A stretch of DNA of 64,000 nucleotides from Pacificoceanicola sp049803835 (GTDB lineage Bacteria > Pseudomonadota > Alphaproteobacteria > Rhodobacterales > Rhodobacteraceae). Where the stretch lies: contig NZ_JBNAGK010000014.1 in assembly GCF_049803835.1 (NCBI RefSeq), positions 85,340 to 149,339 of the forward strand. Reading direction: 5' to 3'. Each line of letters begins with the position of its first letter. Positions within the stretch are counted from its first letter, which is position 1. The translations under genes and the position numbers were made by a program. The notes beneath the pieces are model-generated. The model did not search any database, was not told the DNA's origin, and saw nothing but the letters and a program-made list of their open reading frames with translations. Of this stretch, positions 1 to 8,585 are shown piece by piece.

Positions 1-1938
1 CGTTTGCAGCGGCAGACGGATGACAGTGCAGCGGAGCAACTCCGGATCGACGGCAATCTCGAAGCCGTCATGCGAATCGAGCAAACCTTCGATCTCGTCG
101 ATCATCACGTCGAAGCTGATCCAGTCGCGGTCCACCGGTACCCGCCCGATGCGGGAATGCGCCAGCAGTGCGTCGAGCAGGCGGGTCATGCGGCCCACGC
201 GGTTGCGCAACAGGTCGAGGCTGTCGCGGGTGTCCTCGGTCAGGACATCCTCGAGATCCTCTGCAAGCCAGTTCGACGTGTTCTCGATCACCCGAAGCGG
301 CGCCTTGAGATCGTGCGACGCGACGTAGGCGAACTGGTCGAGTTCCGCGTTCGACCGCTCAAGGTCGTTGACCAGGCGCTGGATCTTGGCCTCGGCCCGC
401 TTCTGCTCGGTGACGTCCTGCATCACCGCGATCACGTGGTTGGCGCCGGCGTAGCGCGTTCTGGCAACCGAAATCGCCAAGGCGATCCTGTGCCCGTCCC
501 GATGCCTGCCGAAAACCGTCGTGTCGATGCAATGCTGCGGCCCGGTGCATTTGAAACAGTTCAGACCACAGATCTGGTCGCTCATCAGCAATTCCGAGAC
601 CGGGCGCCGGACCAACGCCGTCGCCTCGTCCCCGAACAGCTGCGCCGCGGCTTCGTTTACCTCTTCGATCAGGCCGTTTTCGTCGAAGACAATGATCGCG
701 TGGCCGGCGGAATCGAAGACGGCTCGGGCTCGCAGGGCGGCGGGCATAAGATCGTTGGACCGGGTCATGAAGATCCCGGCGAGGTCGCCGACCTCGTCCT
801 TCGACAGGGCTCCGAGTTCGATGGGTTCGCTGCTGTCTTCCAACGCAGAGATCTTTCGCCGCAATTCCCGCAAGGGAAAGGTCAACCGGCTGGCAGTAAT
901 CAGCGCGGCAAACCCTGCGATCGCGATCAGCGCGAAGGAGATGATTGCGTCCTTCTTCAGCCTGTCTTTCGCCGCGGCGAACAGGTCCGCGCGGCTCTTT
1001 TCCGTGATCATGTACAGGGAGAAGGGACGGTCGGTCCCGGTCGCTCTCACTTCCCGGATGTAGACCGCATGGTCGTCATGGAACATCGCCGCCTGCGATC
1101 CGTCGGATGCAAGCAGAGCGCGGATGGCGGTGGTTTCGGTCCAGTCGGAATCGGTGTGGAAGTGCAGCCGCGGCTGCGAAGTCCGGGACTCGAACGTCAT
1201 GTAGTCAAGATTGCTCGTCACCGCTGTTGTGCGGATGTTGTCCGCGACATTGGGGGCGGCCTCGTGCAGCAGTGCCGCCACGTCGGCATTGATGACGACT
1301 GCCGCATATGGCTTGTTGTTGTGATTGAACAGGGGCCGGACGATGCGGATGGTTGCGAGGCCATCAACCTGACCGTGTTCGCGGTTCAGGGTGATGTTCG
1401 AGAAGTAGTTTCGCCCTCTGATGGGGTATCGAATGCGCTGCATGTACGGCTCATCGCCCTTTTGCTGCAAATCTTTCCCGGGAACGACTTCGATGCGCCG
1501 CTCGACCCGGTTTACCCGGACGAGTTCGCGCCAGTTGTCGTCCCGTCCGATCAGCCGCAGCTGGGAGTAGTGCGGCCGCGCAAGCAACATTTTCGAATAG
1601 AAGGACTCGAGACGCGCGCGCTGCGCGTTCAGGGCCTCGTCGCGTCTTGTCCCGGGGGCTTCGTCCAGAAGCGCCCCGATGGCGTCGGTCGTCGGCATCG
1701 TCGCGAGCAGCACGACATCGCTTTCCATCCCCTGAAACAGGCTTTCGATCTGGTCGGCATAGCGCTGTGCCTCCACTTCGAGCGCCTCCAGCGCCAGAGC
1801 GTGCTCGCGGGTCCGTGTGGAAAAGAAGTTCTCCACGGAGAGGACGAGCAACGATCCGATTGTTGCCGCCAGGATCAGGCCGATGATTTTTCCCCTCAGC
1901 GTGAGCGTGGGGCGGTGTCCCGGGGTGCTGTGTATCAT
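1..1938 (-). CDS. Sensor histidine kinase, C-terminus cut by the window edge
   Basis: Membrane sensor kinase, 646 residues visible; the ATP-binding domain lies beyond position 1. The ATG at 1938 opens a short cytoplasmic start and one hydrophobic helix (about residues 17-32). A long extracytoplasmic sensing region follows, then a second hydrophobic helix near residue 330 and a HAMP-like linker. A PAS domain covers about 410-515 and a HisKA dimerisation domain carries the phosphoacceptor motif VASHDLKAPLR (His542), of the phytochrome-kinase type. The PAS domain holds a cysteine cluster C457-x3-C461-x2-C464-x5-C470, which is unusual and could bind metal or sense redox. The gene starts 9 nt after the stop of the response regulator, so the two are one operon and probably a cognate pair. 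The signal is unknown. Confidence 0.9.
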   Translation of the reverse strand, partial: MIHSTPGHRPTLTLRGKIIGLILAATIGSLLVLSVENFFSTRTREHALALEALEVEAQRYADQIESLFQGMESDVVLLATMPTTDAIGALLDEAPGTRRDEALNAQRARLESFYSKMLLARPHYSQLRLIGRDDNWRELVRVNRVERRIEVVPGKDLQQKGDEPYMQRIRYPIRGRNYFSNITLNREHGQVDGLATIRIVRPLFNHNNKPYAAVVINADVAALLHEAAPNVADNIRTTAVTSNLDYMTFESRTSQPRLHFHTDSDWTETTAIRALLASDGSQAAMFHDDHAVYIREVRATGTDRPFSLYMITEKSRADLFAAAKDRLKKDAIISFALIAIAGFAALITASRLTFPLRELRRKISALEDSSEPIELGALSKDEVGDLAGIFMTRSNDLMPAALRARAVFDSAGHAIIVFDENGLIEEVNEAAAQLFGDEATALVRRPVSELLMSDQICGLNCFKCTGPQHCIDTTVFGRHRDGHRIALAISVARTRYAGANHVIAVMQDVTEQKRAEAKIQRLVNDLERSNAELDQFAYVASHDLKAPLRVIENTSNWLAEDLEDVLTEDTRDSLDLLRNRVGRMTRLLDALLAHSRIGRVPVDRDWISFDVMIDEIEGLLDSHDGFEIAVDPELLRCTVIRLPLQT

Positions 1939-1947
1939 CCCAGGTAT

Positions 1948-2679
1948 TCAGCGTAGCCTGAGCAGCGTGTCAGGCTTGGCGCGTGGCGTGAGGATCTCGG
2001 AATGACCGTCGAGGATCTCCTTGATTTCGTCCAGAAAGATATTGATGTCGCTGCAGGATTTCTCAAGCGCGTCAAGATTTGCGGCCATGGTGGACTGGCT
2101 CTGCGTGCTGTTGCGCAGGCCGCGCACGTGGCGCAGGGTCGCGGCGAGCACGGCGCGGATTTCCGGCCCGCAGGTTTTCGACACCCGGGTCATGGAGACG
2201 CGCATCGCGGCCCGTGGCGAGGTCGCCTGTCCGATGGCGGCAATCAGGATGCTGCGTTCGAGGGCCGAGACGATGGATTTGCGCACGCTTTCGATGCTCA
2301 GCTCTTCCTTCGTCAGATAGTCCGCGCAGCCGTTGCGCATGACCTCCACCGCGATGTCGTGACGGGCGACGCTGGTGACCATGATCGGCACGGCGTCGAC
2401 CTGCTCCTCGTGCGCGGTCAGGATCTTCAGCGCGTCGAACCCGGTCTCCATGTCGAGGTAGTAGTCGAGAAAGACGATATCCATCACGTCTTGATCGAGA
2501 ATCGCGCGGAACTCGTCGAGGTTGGCGGCGTCGTAAGGCTGGAATTTCAGGCCAGCCTTGCGGCAGAACCGCTTGAGACGGTTGCGATCCGGCTGCTGGT
2601 CATCCAGGAACAAGACCTTCAGCGGCTCGGTGACGTCCTGTTCGGGTGCATACTGCATCTGGGGCGCGGCGGTGGCCAT
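1948..2679 (-). CDS. Response regulator receiver protein with a non-DNA-binding tail
   Basis: About 243 residues. An N-terminal receiver domain shows the acidic pair LDD (about residues 25-26), the phosphoacceptor in FLDYYLD and the conserved Lys in YLTKEEL. The C-terminal part (about 150-243) is helical and matches no DNA-binding domain I recognise, so an output through protein contact or phosphotransfer is more likely than direct gene control. I chose the ATG at 2679 because GGAGAG lies at good distance upstream; an ATG at 2697 and a TTG at 2715 are in frame but have weaker signals. It is the first gene of an operon with the adjacent sensor kinase. Confidence 0.85.
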   Translation of the reverse strand: MATAAPQMQYAPEQDVTEPLKVLFLDDQQPDRNRLKRFCRKAGLKFQPYDAANLDEFRAILDQDVMDIVFLDYYLDMETGFDALKILTAHEEQVDAVPIMVTSVARHDIAVEVMRNGCADYLTKEELSIESVRKSIVSALERSILIAAIGQATSPRAAMRVSMTRVSKTCGPEIRAVLAATLRHVRGLRNSTQSQSTMAANLDALEKSCSDINIFLDEIKEILDGHSEILTPRAKPDTLLRLR

Positions 2680-3121
2680 GGCGTGATCTCTCCACATTGC
2701 TGGTTTGCTGTTCAACTGACGCCCCCGTCCTTCCGGAACACAGTCTCTCCGGCACCCTAAGAAAATGTGAATCGAGCCCTGTTCGCACGGTCATAATGAT
2801 TAAAATGCCCGTTATCCGGTTCCGACCAATCCCGAGAAGATAACGCCCTGGTTGTGTGCGTGCCGCGCGAGATGCTGAATTTTCGGGCGCGGCCGATGCC
2901 GAAAATCGGCCGCGTTCGGCCCGAAAACAGGCCCAAGTCGCGATAGATTTCCCGAAAGTCGCAAAAGGATGATGCGCTTTTCTGAAATGGTGAGAGGGTG
3001 GGACCGGCTCGGCTGTGGTCCGGTGCGCCTTTGCGTGCGCGTGGTCTGCCGCCTCTCACATGATGTTCCGGCCGGTGTCAGGCCCTTCCCCTGCGCATCG
3101 GTCCTCCACAGGAGACTACCC
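2680..3121. other. Divergent intergenic region
   Basis: 442 bp between the response regulator (minus) and the Rieske oxygenase (plus). No credible gene. It should contain both promoters, and it contains the nested inverted repeat listed separately. A longer frame for the oxygenase is open back to 2969, but the residues before 3122 do not resemble the family and AGGAGA precedes the ATG at 3122. Confidence 0.6.
2880..2927. repeat. Nested perfect inverted repeat upstream of gbcA
   Basis: Outer arms TTTTCGGGC (2880-2888) and GCCCGAAAA (2919-2927) enclose inner arms GCGGCCGAT (2889-2897) and ATCGGCCGC (2905-2913) around a 7-nt loop, with a 5-nt bulge on one side. This gives 18 perfect pairs. No T-run follows immediately on either strand, so it is not a standard terminator. 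It could be a regulatory hairpin or a terminator-like barrier between the divergent units. Confidence 0.6.
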
Positions 3122-4360
3122 ATGCTGCGTGAACCGGATGTTCTGGCCCAGCTCATGCGTCGCAAACCCGCCCACTCCCTGCCGCAGGATCTGTATTGCG
3201 ATCCCGGCGTGTTCCAGGTCGACATGGAAAAGATCTGGTATCGCCAGTGGCTTTTCGCGATTCCCGCCTGCGAGGTGCCGAAAACCGGAAGCTACGTGGT
3301 CTACGAGGTCGGTGCCTATTCGGTTGTCATCGTGCGCGGCAGCGACGGGGTGATACGGGCGTTCCACAACTCCTGCCGACACCGGGGTTCGGTGCTGTGC
3401 AAGACGAAGAAGGGCACGAATCCGAAGCTGGTCTGCCCGTATCACCAGTGGACCTACGAACTCGACGGCCGCCTGCTCTGGGCGCGCGACATGGGGCCGG
3501 ATTTCGATGCGTCGAAACATGGGCTCAAGCCCGTGCATTGCCGCACCGTCCGCGGCCTAGTCTACATCTGCCTTGCCGATCACGCACCGGATTTCTCCGG
3601 CTACGAGGCCGAGGCCAAGCGCTATCTTGCGCCGCACGACCTGGAGAATTCCAAGATCGCCTACGAGACGACCATCGTCGAGCACGGCAACTGGAAGCTG
3701 GTGTGGGAAAACAACCGGGAGTGTTATCACTGCTCCGGCAACCACCCGTCGCTTTGCCGGGTCTATCCCGAGGATCCGCTCGCCGCGAGCGACGAGATCG
3801 AAGGCAATCTCTCGGACATCCTGAGCAAGCACGCCGAGCGTTGCGAGGCCGTTGGCGCACCGTCGAAATTCCGGATTTCCGATCAGGGTGAGTGGCGGTT
3901 CATCCGCATTCCGCTGCTCGGGACGGCCGAGAGCTACACCCTGGACGGCAAGGTCGCCGTGCAGAAGCCGAACTCGTCCTTCCCGTTCAAGGACGCGGGA
4001 TCGCTGCATCTGTTCGTCTACCCGGTGTCCTGGAACCACTTCCTGTCGGACCACTCCATCGTCTTCCGCATCACGCCGATCGGTCCGATGGAGACCGAGG
4101 TGACCACCAAGTGGCTGGTGCACAAGGATGCGGTGGAAGGTCAGGACTATGACGTCAAGCGTCTGACCGAAGTCTGGAACGCCACCAACGACGAGGACCG
4201 CGAGGTGGTCGAGAACAACCAGCGCGGCATCCTGTCGCCGGCTTACGAGCCGGGTCCGTACTCGCCGACCCACGAGCAGGGCAACATCCAGTTCGTCGAC
4301 TGGTACGCCAAGACCATGATCGACGCGATCACCGGCCCGCGCGCCGTTGCAGCGGAGTAA
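3122..4360 (+). CDS. gbcA: Rieske non-haem iron oxygenase, glycine-betaine demethylase type (GbcA-like)
   Basis: 412 residues, the usual length for GbcA/stachydrine-demethylase oxygenases. The Rieske [2Fe-2S] ligands are C85-x-H87 and C105-x2-H108; the mononuclear iron site is the ECYHCSGNH segment with H203 and H208. Family members use O2 and electrons from a partner reductase to remove a methyl group from glycine betaine or related quaternary amines as formaldehyde. ATG at 3122 follows AGGAGACTACCC. The reductase gene starts 3 nt after the stop, so the pair is one operon. The exact substrate (glycine betaine, proline betaine or carnitine-like) cannot be decided from sequence alone. Confidence 0.85.
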   Translation: MLREPDVLAQLMRRKPAHSLPQDLYCDPGVFQVDMEKIWYRQWLFAIPACEVPKTGSYVVYEVGAYSVVIVRGSDGVIRAFHNSCRHRGSVLCKTKKGTNPKLVCPYHQWTYELDGRLLWARDMGPDFDASKHGLKPVHCRTVRGLVYICLADHAPDFSGYEAEAKRYLAPHDLENSKIAYETTIVEHGNWKLVWENNRECYHCSGNHPSLCRVYPEDPLAASDEIEGNLSDILSKHAERCEAVGAPSKFRISDQGEWRFIRIPLLGTAESYTLDGKVAVQKPNSSFPFKDAGSLHLFVYPVSWNHFLSDHSIVFRITPIGPMETEVTTKWLVHKDAVEGQDYDVKRLTEVWNATNDEDREVVENNQRGILSPAYEPGPYSPTHEQGNIQFVDWYAKTMIDAITGPRAVAAE

Positions 4361-4363
4361 GCC

Positions 4364-5443
4364 ATGAACCAGCCCTTCCTTGCCGAAGCCGACGCGGGCA
4401 TCTGGGTCGACTCCGAGCCGCTCGAATGCTGCTCCGTCGTGCCCGAAGCCCCTGACACGGCGACGTTCAGCTTCGTCTCGCCGTCGGGCGCGATGTTCAA
4501 GTTCCTGCCGGGGCAGTTCGTCACGCTCGAACTGCCTGCGCAGGGCGGGACGGTCTGGCGGACCTACACGATCTCGTCCTCACCATCCCGTCCCCTGTGC
4601 ATTTCGGTGACGGTCAAGGCGCAGGCGGACAGCATCGGCACGCGCTGGATGCTCGATCACCTGCGGCCGGGGATGCAGATCACGGCCTCCGGACCGGCGG
4701 GCATCTTCACCCTGCCGCCGAAGGAGAAGAAGAAGTACCTGTTCATCTCCGCAGGCTCCGGTGTGACGCCGTCCATGTCGATGGTCACCTACCTCTATGA
4801 CCGCGGCACGCCGCCGGACATCGTGCTCGTCAACTGCGCCCGCCGCCCCTCCGAGATCATCGGGCGGGCGCGGCTCGAGATGATGGCCTCGCGCCTGCCG
4901 TCGATGAAGCTGTGGTTCATCGTCGAGGAAGATGATCCCTACACGGTATGGACGGGCCTGCGCGGGCGATTGAACCAGATCATGATCGGCCTGTTTGCCG
5001 GCGATTACCTGGAACGCGAGGTCTACTGCTGCGGTCCGGAGCCGTTCATGAACGCCGTGCGCGAGATGCTGATCGCGCTGGGCTACGACATGGAGCACTA
5101 CCACCAGGAGAGCTTCCAGGCCCCGGTCAAATCCGAGGAGCAGGCCCCGGAGCAGGACGACCTGGTGCTCGATGACAAGGCGGACGCCTCGATCCTTTTC
5201 GCGAAGTCCGGCGTCACGGCGAATTGCACGGAAACCGACACGGTTCTGGCAGTTGCGAAGTCTTCCGGACTCAATATCCCGTCGGGCTGTACCTTCGGCG
5301 TCTGCGGCACCTGCAAGGTGAAAAAGCTGTCGGGGCAGGTGCACATGGTGCACAACGGCGGCATCTCGGACGACGACATCGAGGACGGCTACATCCTCGC
5401 CTGTTGTTCCAATCCGATCGGCGAGGTGGAACTCGACGTCTGA
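4364..5443 (+). CDS. gbcB: Hybrid-cluster-type NAD(P)H oxidoreductase, electron donor to the Rieske oxygenase (GbcB-like)
   Basis: 359 residues. N-terminal FAD domain with the flavin motif WRTYTISS, an NAD(P)-binding domain with SAGSGVTPSMSM and CCGPEPFM, an acidic linker, and a C-terminal plant-type [2Fe-2S] ferredoxin domain with CTFGVCGTC and a distal Cys in YILACC. It passes electrons from NAD(P)H via FAD and the cluster to the Rieske centre of the preceding oxygenase. The gene starts 3 nt after the gbcA stop. It ends 2 nt from the stop of the next, convergent gene. Confidence 0.88.
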   Translation: MNQPFLAEADAGIWVDSEPLECCSVVPEAPDTATFSFVSPSGAMFKFLPGQFVTLELPAQGGTVWRTYTISSSPSRPLCISVTVKAQADSIGTRWMLDHLRPGMQITASGPAGIFTLPPKEKKKYLFISAGSGVTPSMSMVTYLYDRGTPPDIVLVNCARRPSEIIGRARLEMMASRLPSMKLWFIVEEDDPYTVWTGLRGRLNQIMIGLFAGDYLEREVYCCGPEPFMNAVREMLIALGYDMEHYHQESFQAPVKSEEQAPEQDDLVLDDKADASILFAKSGVTANCTETDTVLAVAKSSGLNIPSGCTFGVCGTCKVKKLSGQVHMVHNGGISDDDIEDGYILACCSNPIGEVELDV

Positions 5444-5445
5444 CG

Positions 5446-5799
5446 TCAGTCCAGGCCGAGCCTGAAACGCGCGGCGCTCCAGCCGTCCACGAGGCACCGG
5501 GCCCGGATATACAGGGCTTCTATGCCTTCGGGGATCACGACACCGCCGAGCGAGCGGGTGAACGGTTGTTCGGCTTCATGCGGATGCACGAGCACCCGTG
5601 TGCCGAGCACCGTGCCGTCCTCCAGTTCCACCCGCCAGCCGTCCGCGTAATGGTCCCACCCGGTGTCCGGGTGGGCGAGCGTGACGACGATGCGACCGGC
5701 TCCGCCGCCGTGCGCCCATTGGGCCATGCGCACCTCCGGCGGATCGGCCAACGCGGGGGCGGCGAGGAGCAAGCTGGCAAGAGGAGCGGCGCGTCGCAT
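5446..5799 (-). CDS. Small periplasmic protein of unknown function
   Basis: 117 residues with a clear Sec signal peptide (MRRAAPLASLLLAAPALA, cleavage after ALA). The mature part is beta-rich, contains HPDTGWDHYADGW and ends in RFRLGLD; I recognise no family. Last of three minus-strand genes with short gaps (36 nt to the DUF599 gene), so it is probably co-transcribed with the two membrane proteins upstream. Confidence 0.7.
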   Translation of the reverse strand: MRRAAPLASLLLAAPALADPPEVRMAQWAHGGGAGRIVVTLAHPDTGWDHYADGWRVELEDGTVLGTRVLVHPHEAEQPFTRSLGGVVIPEGIEALYIRARCLVDGWSAARFRLGLD

Positions 5800-5835
5800 G
5801 GCAGGCAGCCTAGACGAGGCGACTGCAGGAGCAGG

Positions 5836-6546
5836 TCACGTCTGCGTGTGATCGCCCTGGTCCATCAGAACAGCGCGCGACTGCGAGGCGAATTCGCGGC
5901 GCAGGATCACGCCCGCGGTAAACACGGTCGCCGCCATGAGCGCCCAGGGCCCCGCCAGCCAGGCGGTCGAGGCGATGCCGAAGTAGACCGAGCGCAATCC
6001 GCGGTTGTAGCCACGCGCGGCGAGAATGTTGATCTCCGCGGCTTTCGTCGCGCGGGGCATGGCGTTCGGGTCCTCGGCGTCGTTCGGGACGGAGGCCATG
6101 AGCACGGCGCAATAGCCGAACAAGCGATGCGACCAGACGAACTTCAGGAAGGCGTTCACCGCGAAGGCCAGCATCACGAACACCTTGATCTCCCAGACGA
6201 CCATGGGGTCGGTCTGCTGGGTCAGGTCCTGCGCCAGCCCGCGCAGGCGCTCGGTGTTGCCCAGAAGGGCCAGCCCGCCGCCGATGGCGATCATGGAGCC
6301 GGAGGCAAAGAAAGCCGTGCCCTGCCGCAATTGCCCGACGATCTGCGAATCGAAGATGCGCGGCTGCCGGGTGACGAATTGCACCATCCATTCACGCCGG
6401 TAGGCTGCCATCAGGCTGGACGTGGAGGGGCGGGATTTCGGCGAATGCTCGATCACGCGCGTCGAGATGAACCACGACAGGATCAGAAGGCCGAGAGCGA
6501 AGTAATCCGCCCGCGAGAACAACGAAAGCTCGGACAGGATGTCCAT
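5836..6546 (-). CDS. DUF599 family integral membrane protein
   Basis: About 236 residues with about four hydrophobic segments: FALGLLILSWF near the N-terminus, the SGSMIAIGGGLALLG segment, VFVMLAFAVNAFL, and a C-terminal GPWALMAATVFTAGVIL. The layout and motifs such as FFASGSMI, KFVWSHRLFGYC and GYNRGLRSVYFG fit the DUF599 family, whose function is unknown. I place the start at the ATG at 6546, one base after the stop of the upstream CopD-like gene, rather than an upstream in-frame start that would overlap that gene. Confidence 0.82.
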   Translation of the reverse strand: MDILSELSLFSRADYFALGLLILSWFISTRVIEHSPKSRPSTSSLMAAYRREWMVQFVTRQPRIFDSQIVGQLRQGTAFFASGSMIAIGGGLALLGNTERLRGLAQDLTQQTDPMVVWEIKVFVMLAFAVNAFLKFVWSHRLFGYCAVLMASVPNDAEDPNAMPRATKAAEINILAARGYNRGLRSVYFGIASTAWLAGPWALMAATVFTAGVILRREFASQSRAVLMDQGDHTQT

Positions 6547-6547
6547 G

Positions 6548-6958
6548 TCAGAACGGCTGAACCACGACGACCCAGAGGACCGCGATGGTTCCGACGACAC
6601 TGATTTCGTTGAAGATCCGCAGATACATGTCGGATTCGGTGAAAATGCCTTGCTGCGCCCGCTTCACCAGCCTGCCGGTCCAGAGATAGTGCAGCGCCAG
6701 CAGCACCACGAGGGTCAGTTTCAGGTGCACCCAGGCCGGCCAGCCGAGCCAGTGGGCATACCAGAGACCCGTCAAAATGGCGATCACGCCGAGACCAAAG
6801 GAAAACCGGTAGAGCCGGTACGTCAGATCCCCGAGGGGGCCTTGTTCGCCGGTCTTCTGGAAGTCGCGTTTCCAGTAGATGATCGCGCGCGGCACGGCGA
6901 AGATGGAGGTCATCCACCCCATGACGCAAAGAATGTGTATGATCTTGACCCATGCCAT
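6548..6958 (-). CDS. CopD/HemJ-like four-helix membrane protein
   Basis: 136 residues, about four transmembrane helices. The HILCVMGWM start, AVPR motif and the helix with HLKLTLVVLLALHY resemble the UPF0093/CopD superfamily, which includes protoporphyrinogen oxidase HemJ and copper-related CopD domains. HemJ uses an N-terminal His and a Lys in the later helix; both have counterparts here (H8 and the Lys of HLKL). A haem role is possible but not shown, because many Rhodobacteraceae carry a separate hemJ. It heads a three-gene minus-strand unit and is divergent from glcD. Confidence 0.7.
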   Translation of the reverse strand: MAWVKIIHILCVMGWMTSIFAVPRAIIYWKRDFQKTGEQGPLGDLTYRLYRFSFGLGVIAILTGLWYAHWLGWPAWVHLKLTLVVLLALHYLWTGRLVKRAQQGIFTESDMYLRIFNEISVVGTIAVLWVVVVQPF

Positions 6959-7038
6959 GGGGGCAAATGACCTTGATCCGCCGAAATGCGCAAGGGGGGC
7001 CGGACTCTTGGCGTTTTGGGACTCGCAAACCGGGTATT

Positions 7039-7059
7039 TTGGTTATATAAGTTGACCAA
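7039..7059. promoter_or_regulatory. TTGGT/ACCAA inverted repeat upstream of glcD
   Basis: Arms TTGGT (7039-7043) and ACCAA (7055-7059) are separated by an AT-rich 11-nt centre in the 136-bp divergent region between the CopD-like gene and glcD. The half-sites recall the TGGT/ACCA half-sites of FadR-type GntR regulators, which often control glycolate genes, but the spacing is longer than usual. No regulator gene is adjacent. Weak call. Confidence 0.35.
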
Positions 7060-7094
7060 TTGCCGCGATTGCGGGGAGGAGAGGAGGCTTATCC

Positions 7095-8543
7095 ATGCAG
7101 ATGCCACAGCCCGACGCCGGGATCATCGCCCGCAAACCGCGCATCGTTGCCCGTCTGCGGCAGGTGCTGCCAGAGGGCGCGGTGATCGACGATCCCGCCG
7201 AAACCCGCGCCTACGAGTGCGATGCGCTGACGGCGTACAGGTGTCCGCCGTTGGTGGCGGTCCTGCCGTCGAACACGCAGGAGGTCTCGGACGTGCTGCG
7301 CATCTGTCACGAGGAGGGGGTGCCCGTGGTGCCGCGCGGATCGGGAACGTCGCTGGCCGGGGGCGCCTTGCCCACCGCGGACAGTGTGATCCTTGGCGTG
7401 GCACGGATGAACCAGGTGCTGGAGACGGATTACGAGAACCGCTTCATCCGGGTGCAGACCGGGCGTACGAACCTCTCCGTCACGGGCGCGGTCGAGGAAA
7501 ACGACTTCTTCTACGCGCCGGACCCCTCGTCGCAGCTGGCCTGCGCGATTGCCGGGAACATAGGGATGAATTCCGGCGGGGCGCACTGCCTGAAATACGG
7601 CGTGACGACGAACAACCTCATGGGCGTGACCATGGTGCTGATGGATGGCACGGTGGTCGAACTGGGCGGCGCACATCTCGATGCCGGTGGACTCGATCTG
7701 CTCGGGGTTGTCTGCGGTTCCGAAGGCCAGCTTGGCGTCGTGACCGAAGCCACCCTGCGCATCCTGCGCAAGCCCGAGGGCGCACGGCCGGTGCTGATCG
7801 GCTACGACAGCAACGAGGTCGCGGGCGCCTGCGTGAGTGACATCATCAAGGCGGGTGTGCTGCCGGTCGCCATCGAGTTCATGGACGCCCCCTGTATCCG
7901 CGCCACTGAAGACTTCGCCAAGGCGGGCTATCCCGATTGCGAGGCGCTGCTGATCGTCGAGGTCGAAGGCTCCGAGGCGGAGATTGCCGAACAACTGGCG
8001 AAAATCACCGAAATCGCCCGGCGGCATAATCCGGTCGAATTGCGCGAGGCGAAGTCGGCGGACGAGGCGGCGCGAATCTGGCTGGGGCGCAAGTCGGCCT
8101 TTGGTGCGATGGGGAACATCAACGATTACATGTGTCTGGATGGGACCATCCCGGTGTCCGAACTGCCCTACGTGCTGCGGCGGATCGGCGAGATGTCGAA
8201 GGAGTTCGGCCTCGACGTTGCCAACGTCTTCCACGCGGGGGACGGGAACATGCATCCGCTCATCCTGTTCAACGCCAATCAACCCGGGCAACTGGAGCGC
8301 TGCGAGGCCTTCGGGGCGGAAATCCTCAAGCTCTGCGTCGAGGTCGGCGGCTGCCTGACCGGCGAGCATGGGGTGGGGATCGAGAAACGGGACCTGATGG
8401 TGGATCAGTACGATCCGGTCGATCTGGAAGCGCAGATGGCTGTGAAAGATGTGTTCGACCCGGCGTGGCTGCTGAATCCCGCCAAGGTCTTCCCGCTGGC
8501 GTCCTCCGAGGCACGGCGGGCGAGCCGGATGGCGGCGGAGTAG
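7095..8543 (+). CDS. glcD: Glycolate oxidase subunit GlcD (FAD-linked)
   Basis: 482 residues, typical of GlcD. The N-terminal FAD-binding type 4 domain carries VPRGSGTSLAGGA, AIAGNIGMNSGGAH and GSEGQLGVVTEAT; the C-terminal FAD-oxidase domain ends with the HAGDGNMHP and TGEHGVGIEK motifs. With GlcE and GlcF it oxidises glycolate (or D-lactate) to the 2-oxoacid and feeds electrons to the quinone pool at the inner membrane. GGGGAGGAGAGGAGG lies just upstream of the start. First gene of glcD-glcE-membrane gene-glcF. Confidence 0.95.
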   Translation: MQMPQPDAGIIARKPRIVARLRQVLPEGAVIDDPAETRAYECDALTAYRCPPLVAVLPSNTQEVSDVLRICHEEGVPVVPRGSGTSLAGGALPTADSVILGVARMNQVLETDYENRFIRVQTGRTNLSVTGAVEENDFFYAPDPSSQLACAIAGNIGMNSGGAHCLKYGVTTNNLMGVTMVLMDGTVVELGGAHLDAGGLDLLGVVCGSEGQLGVVTEATLRILRKPEGARPVLIGYDSNEVAGACVSDIIKAGVLPVAIEFMDAPCIRATEDFAKAGYPDCEALLIVEVEGSEAEIAEQLAKITEIARRHNPVELREAKSADEAARIWLGRKSAFGAMGNINDYMCLDGTIPVSELPYVLRRIGEMSKEFGLDVANVFHAGDGNMHPLILFNANQPGQLERCEAFGAEILKLCVEVGGCLTGEHGVGIEKRDLMVDQYDPVDLEAQMAVKDVFDPAWLLNPAKVFPLASSEARRASRMAAE

Positions 8544-8585
8544 GGGCTTCGCCCCGTTTTGGGTATTTGGACCAAGAAGAAACAC

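Noticed and set aside
4..1956. 650-residue open frame on the plus strand
   Set aside because: It is the antisense of the sensor kinase, whose minus-strand frame shows clear HisKA and PAS motifs. The plus-strand product is rich in Arg, Asp and Val with no domain, as expected for antisense of GC-rich coding DNA.
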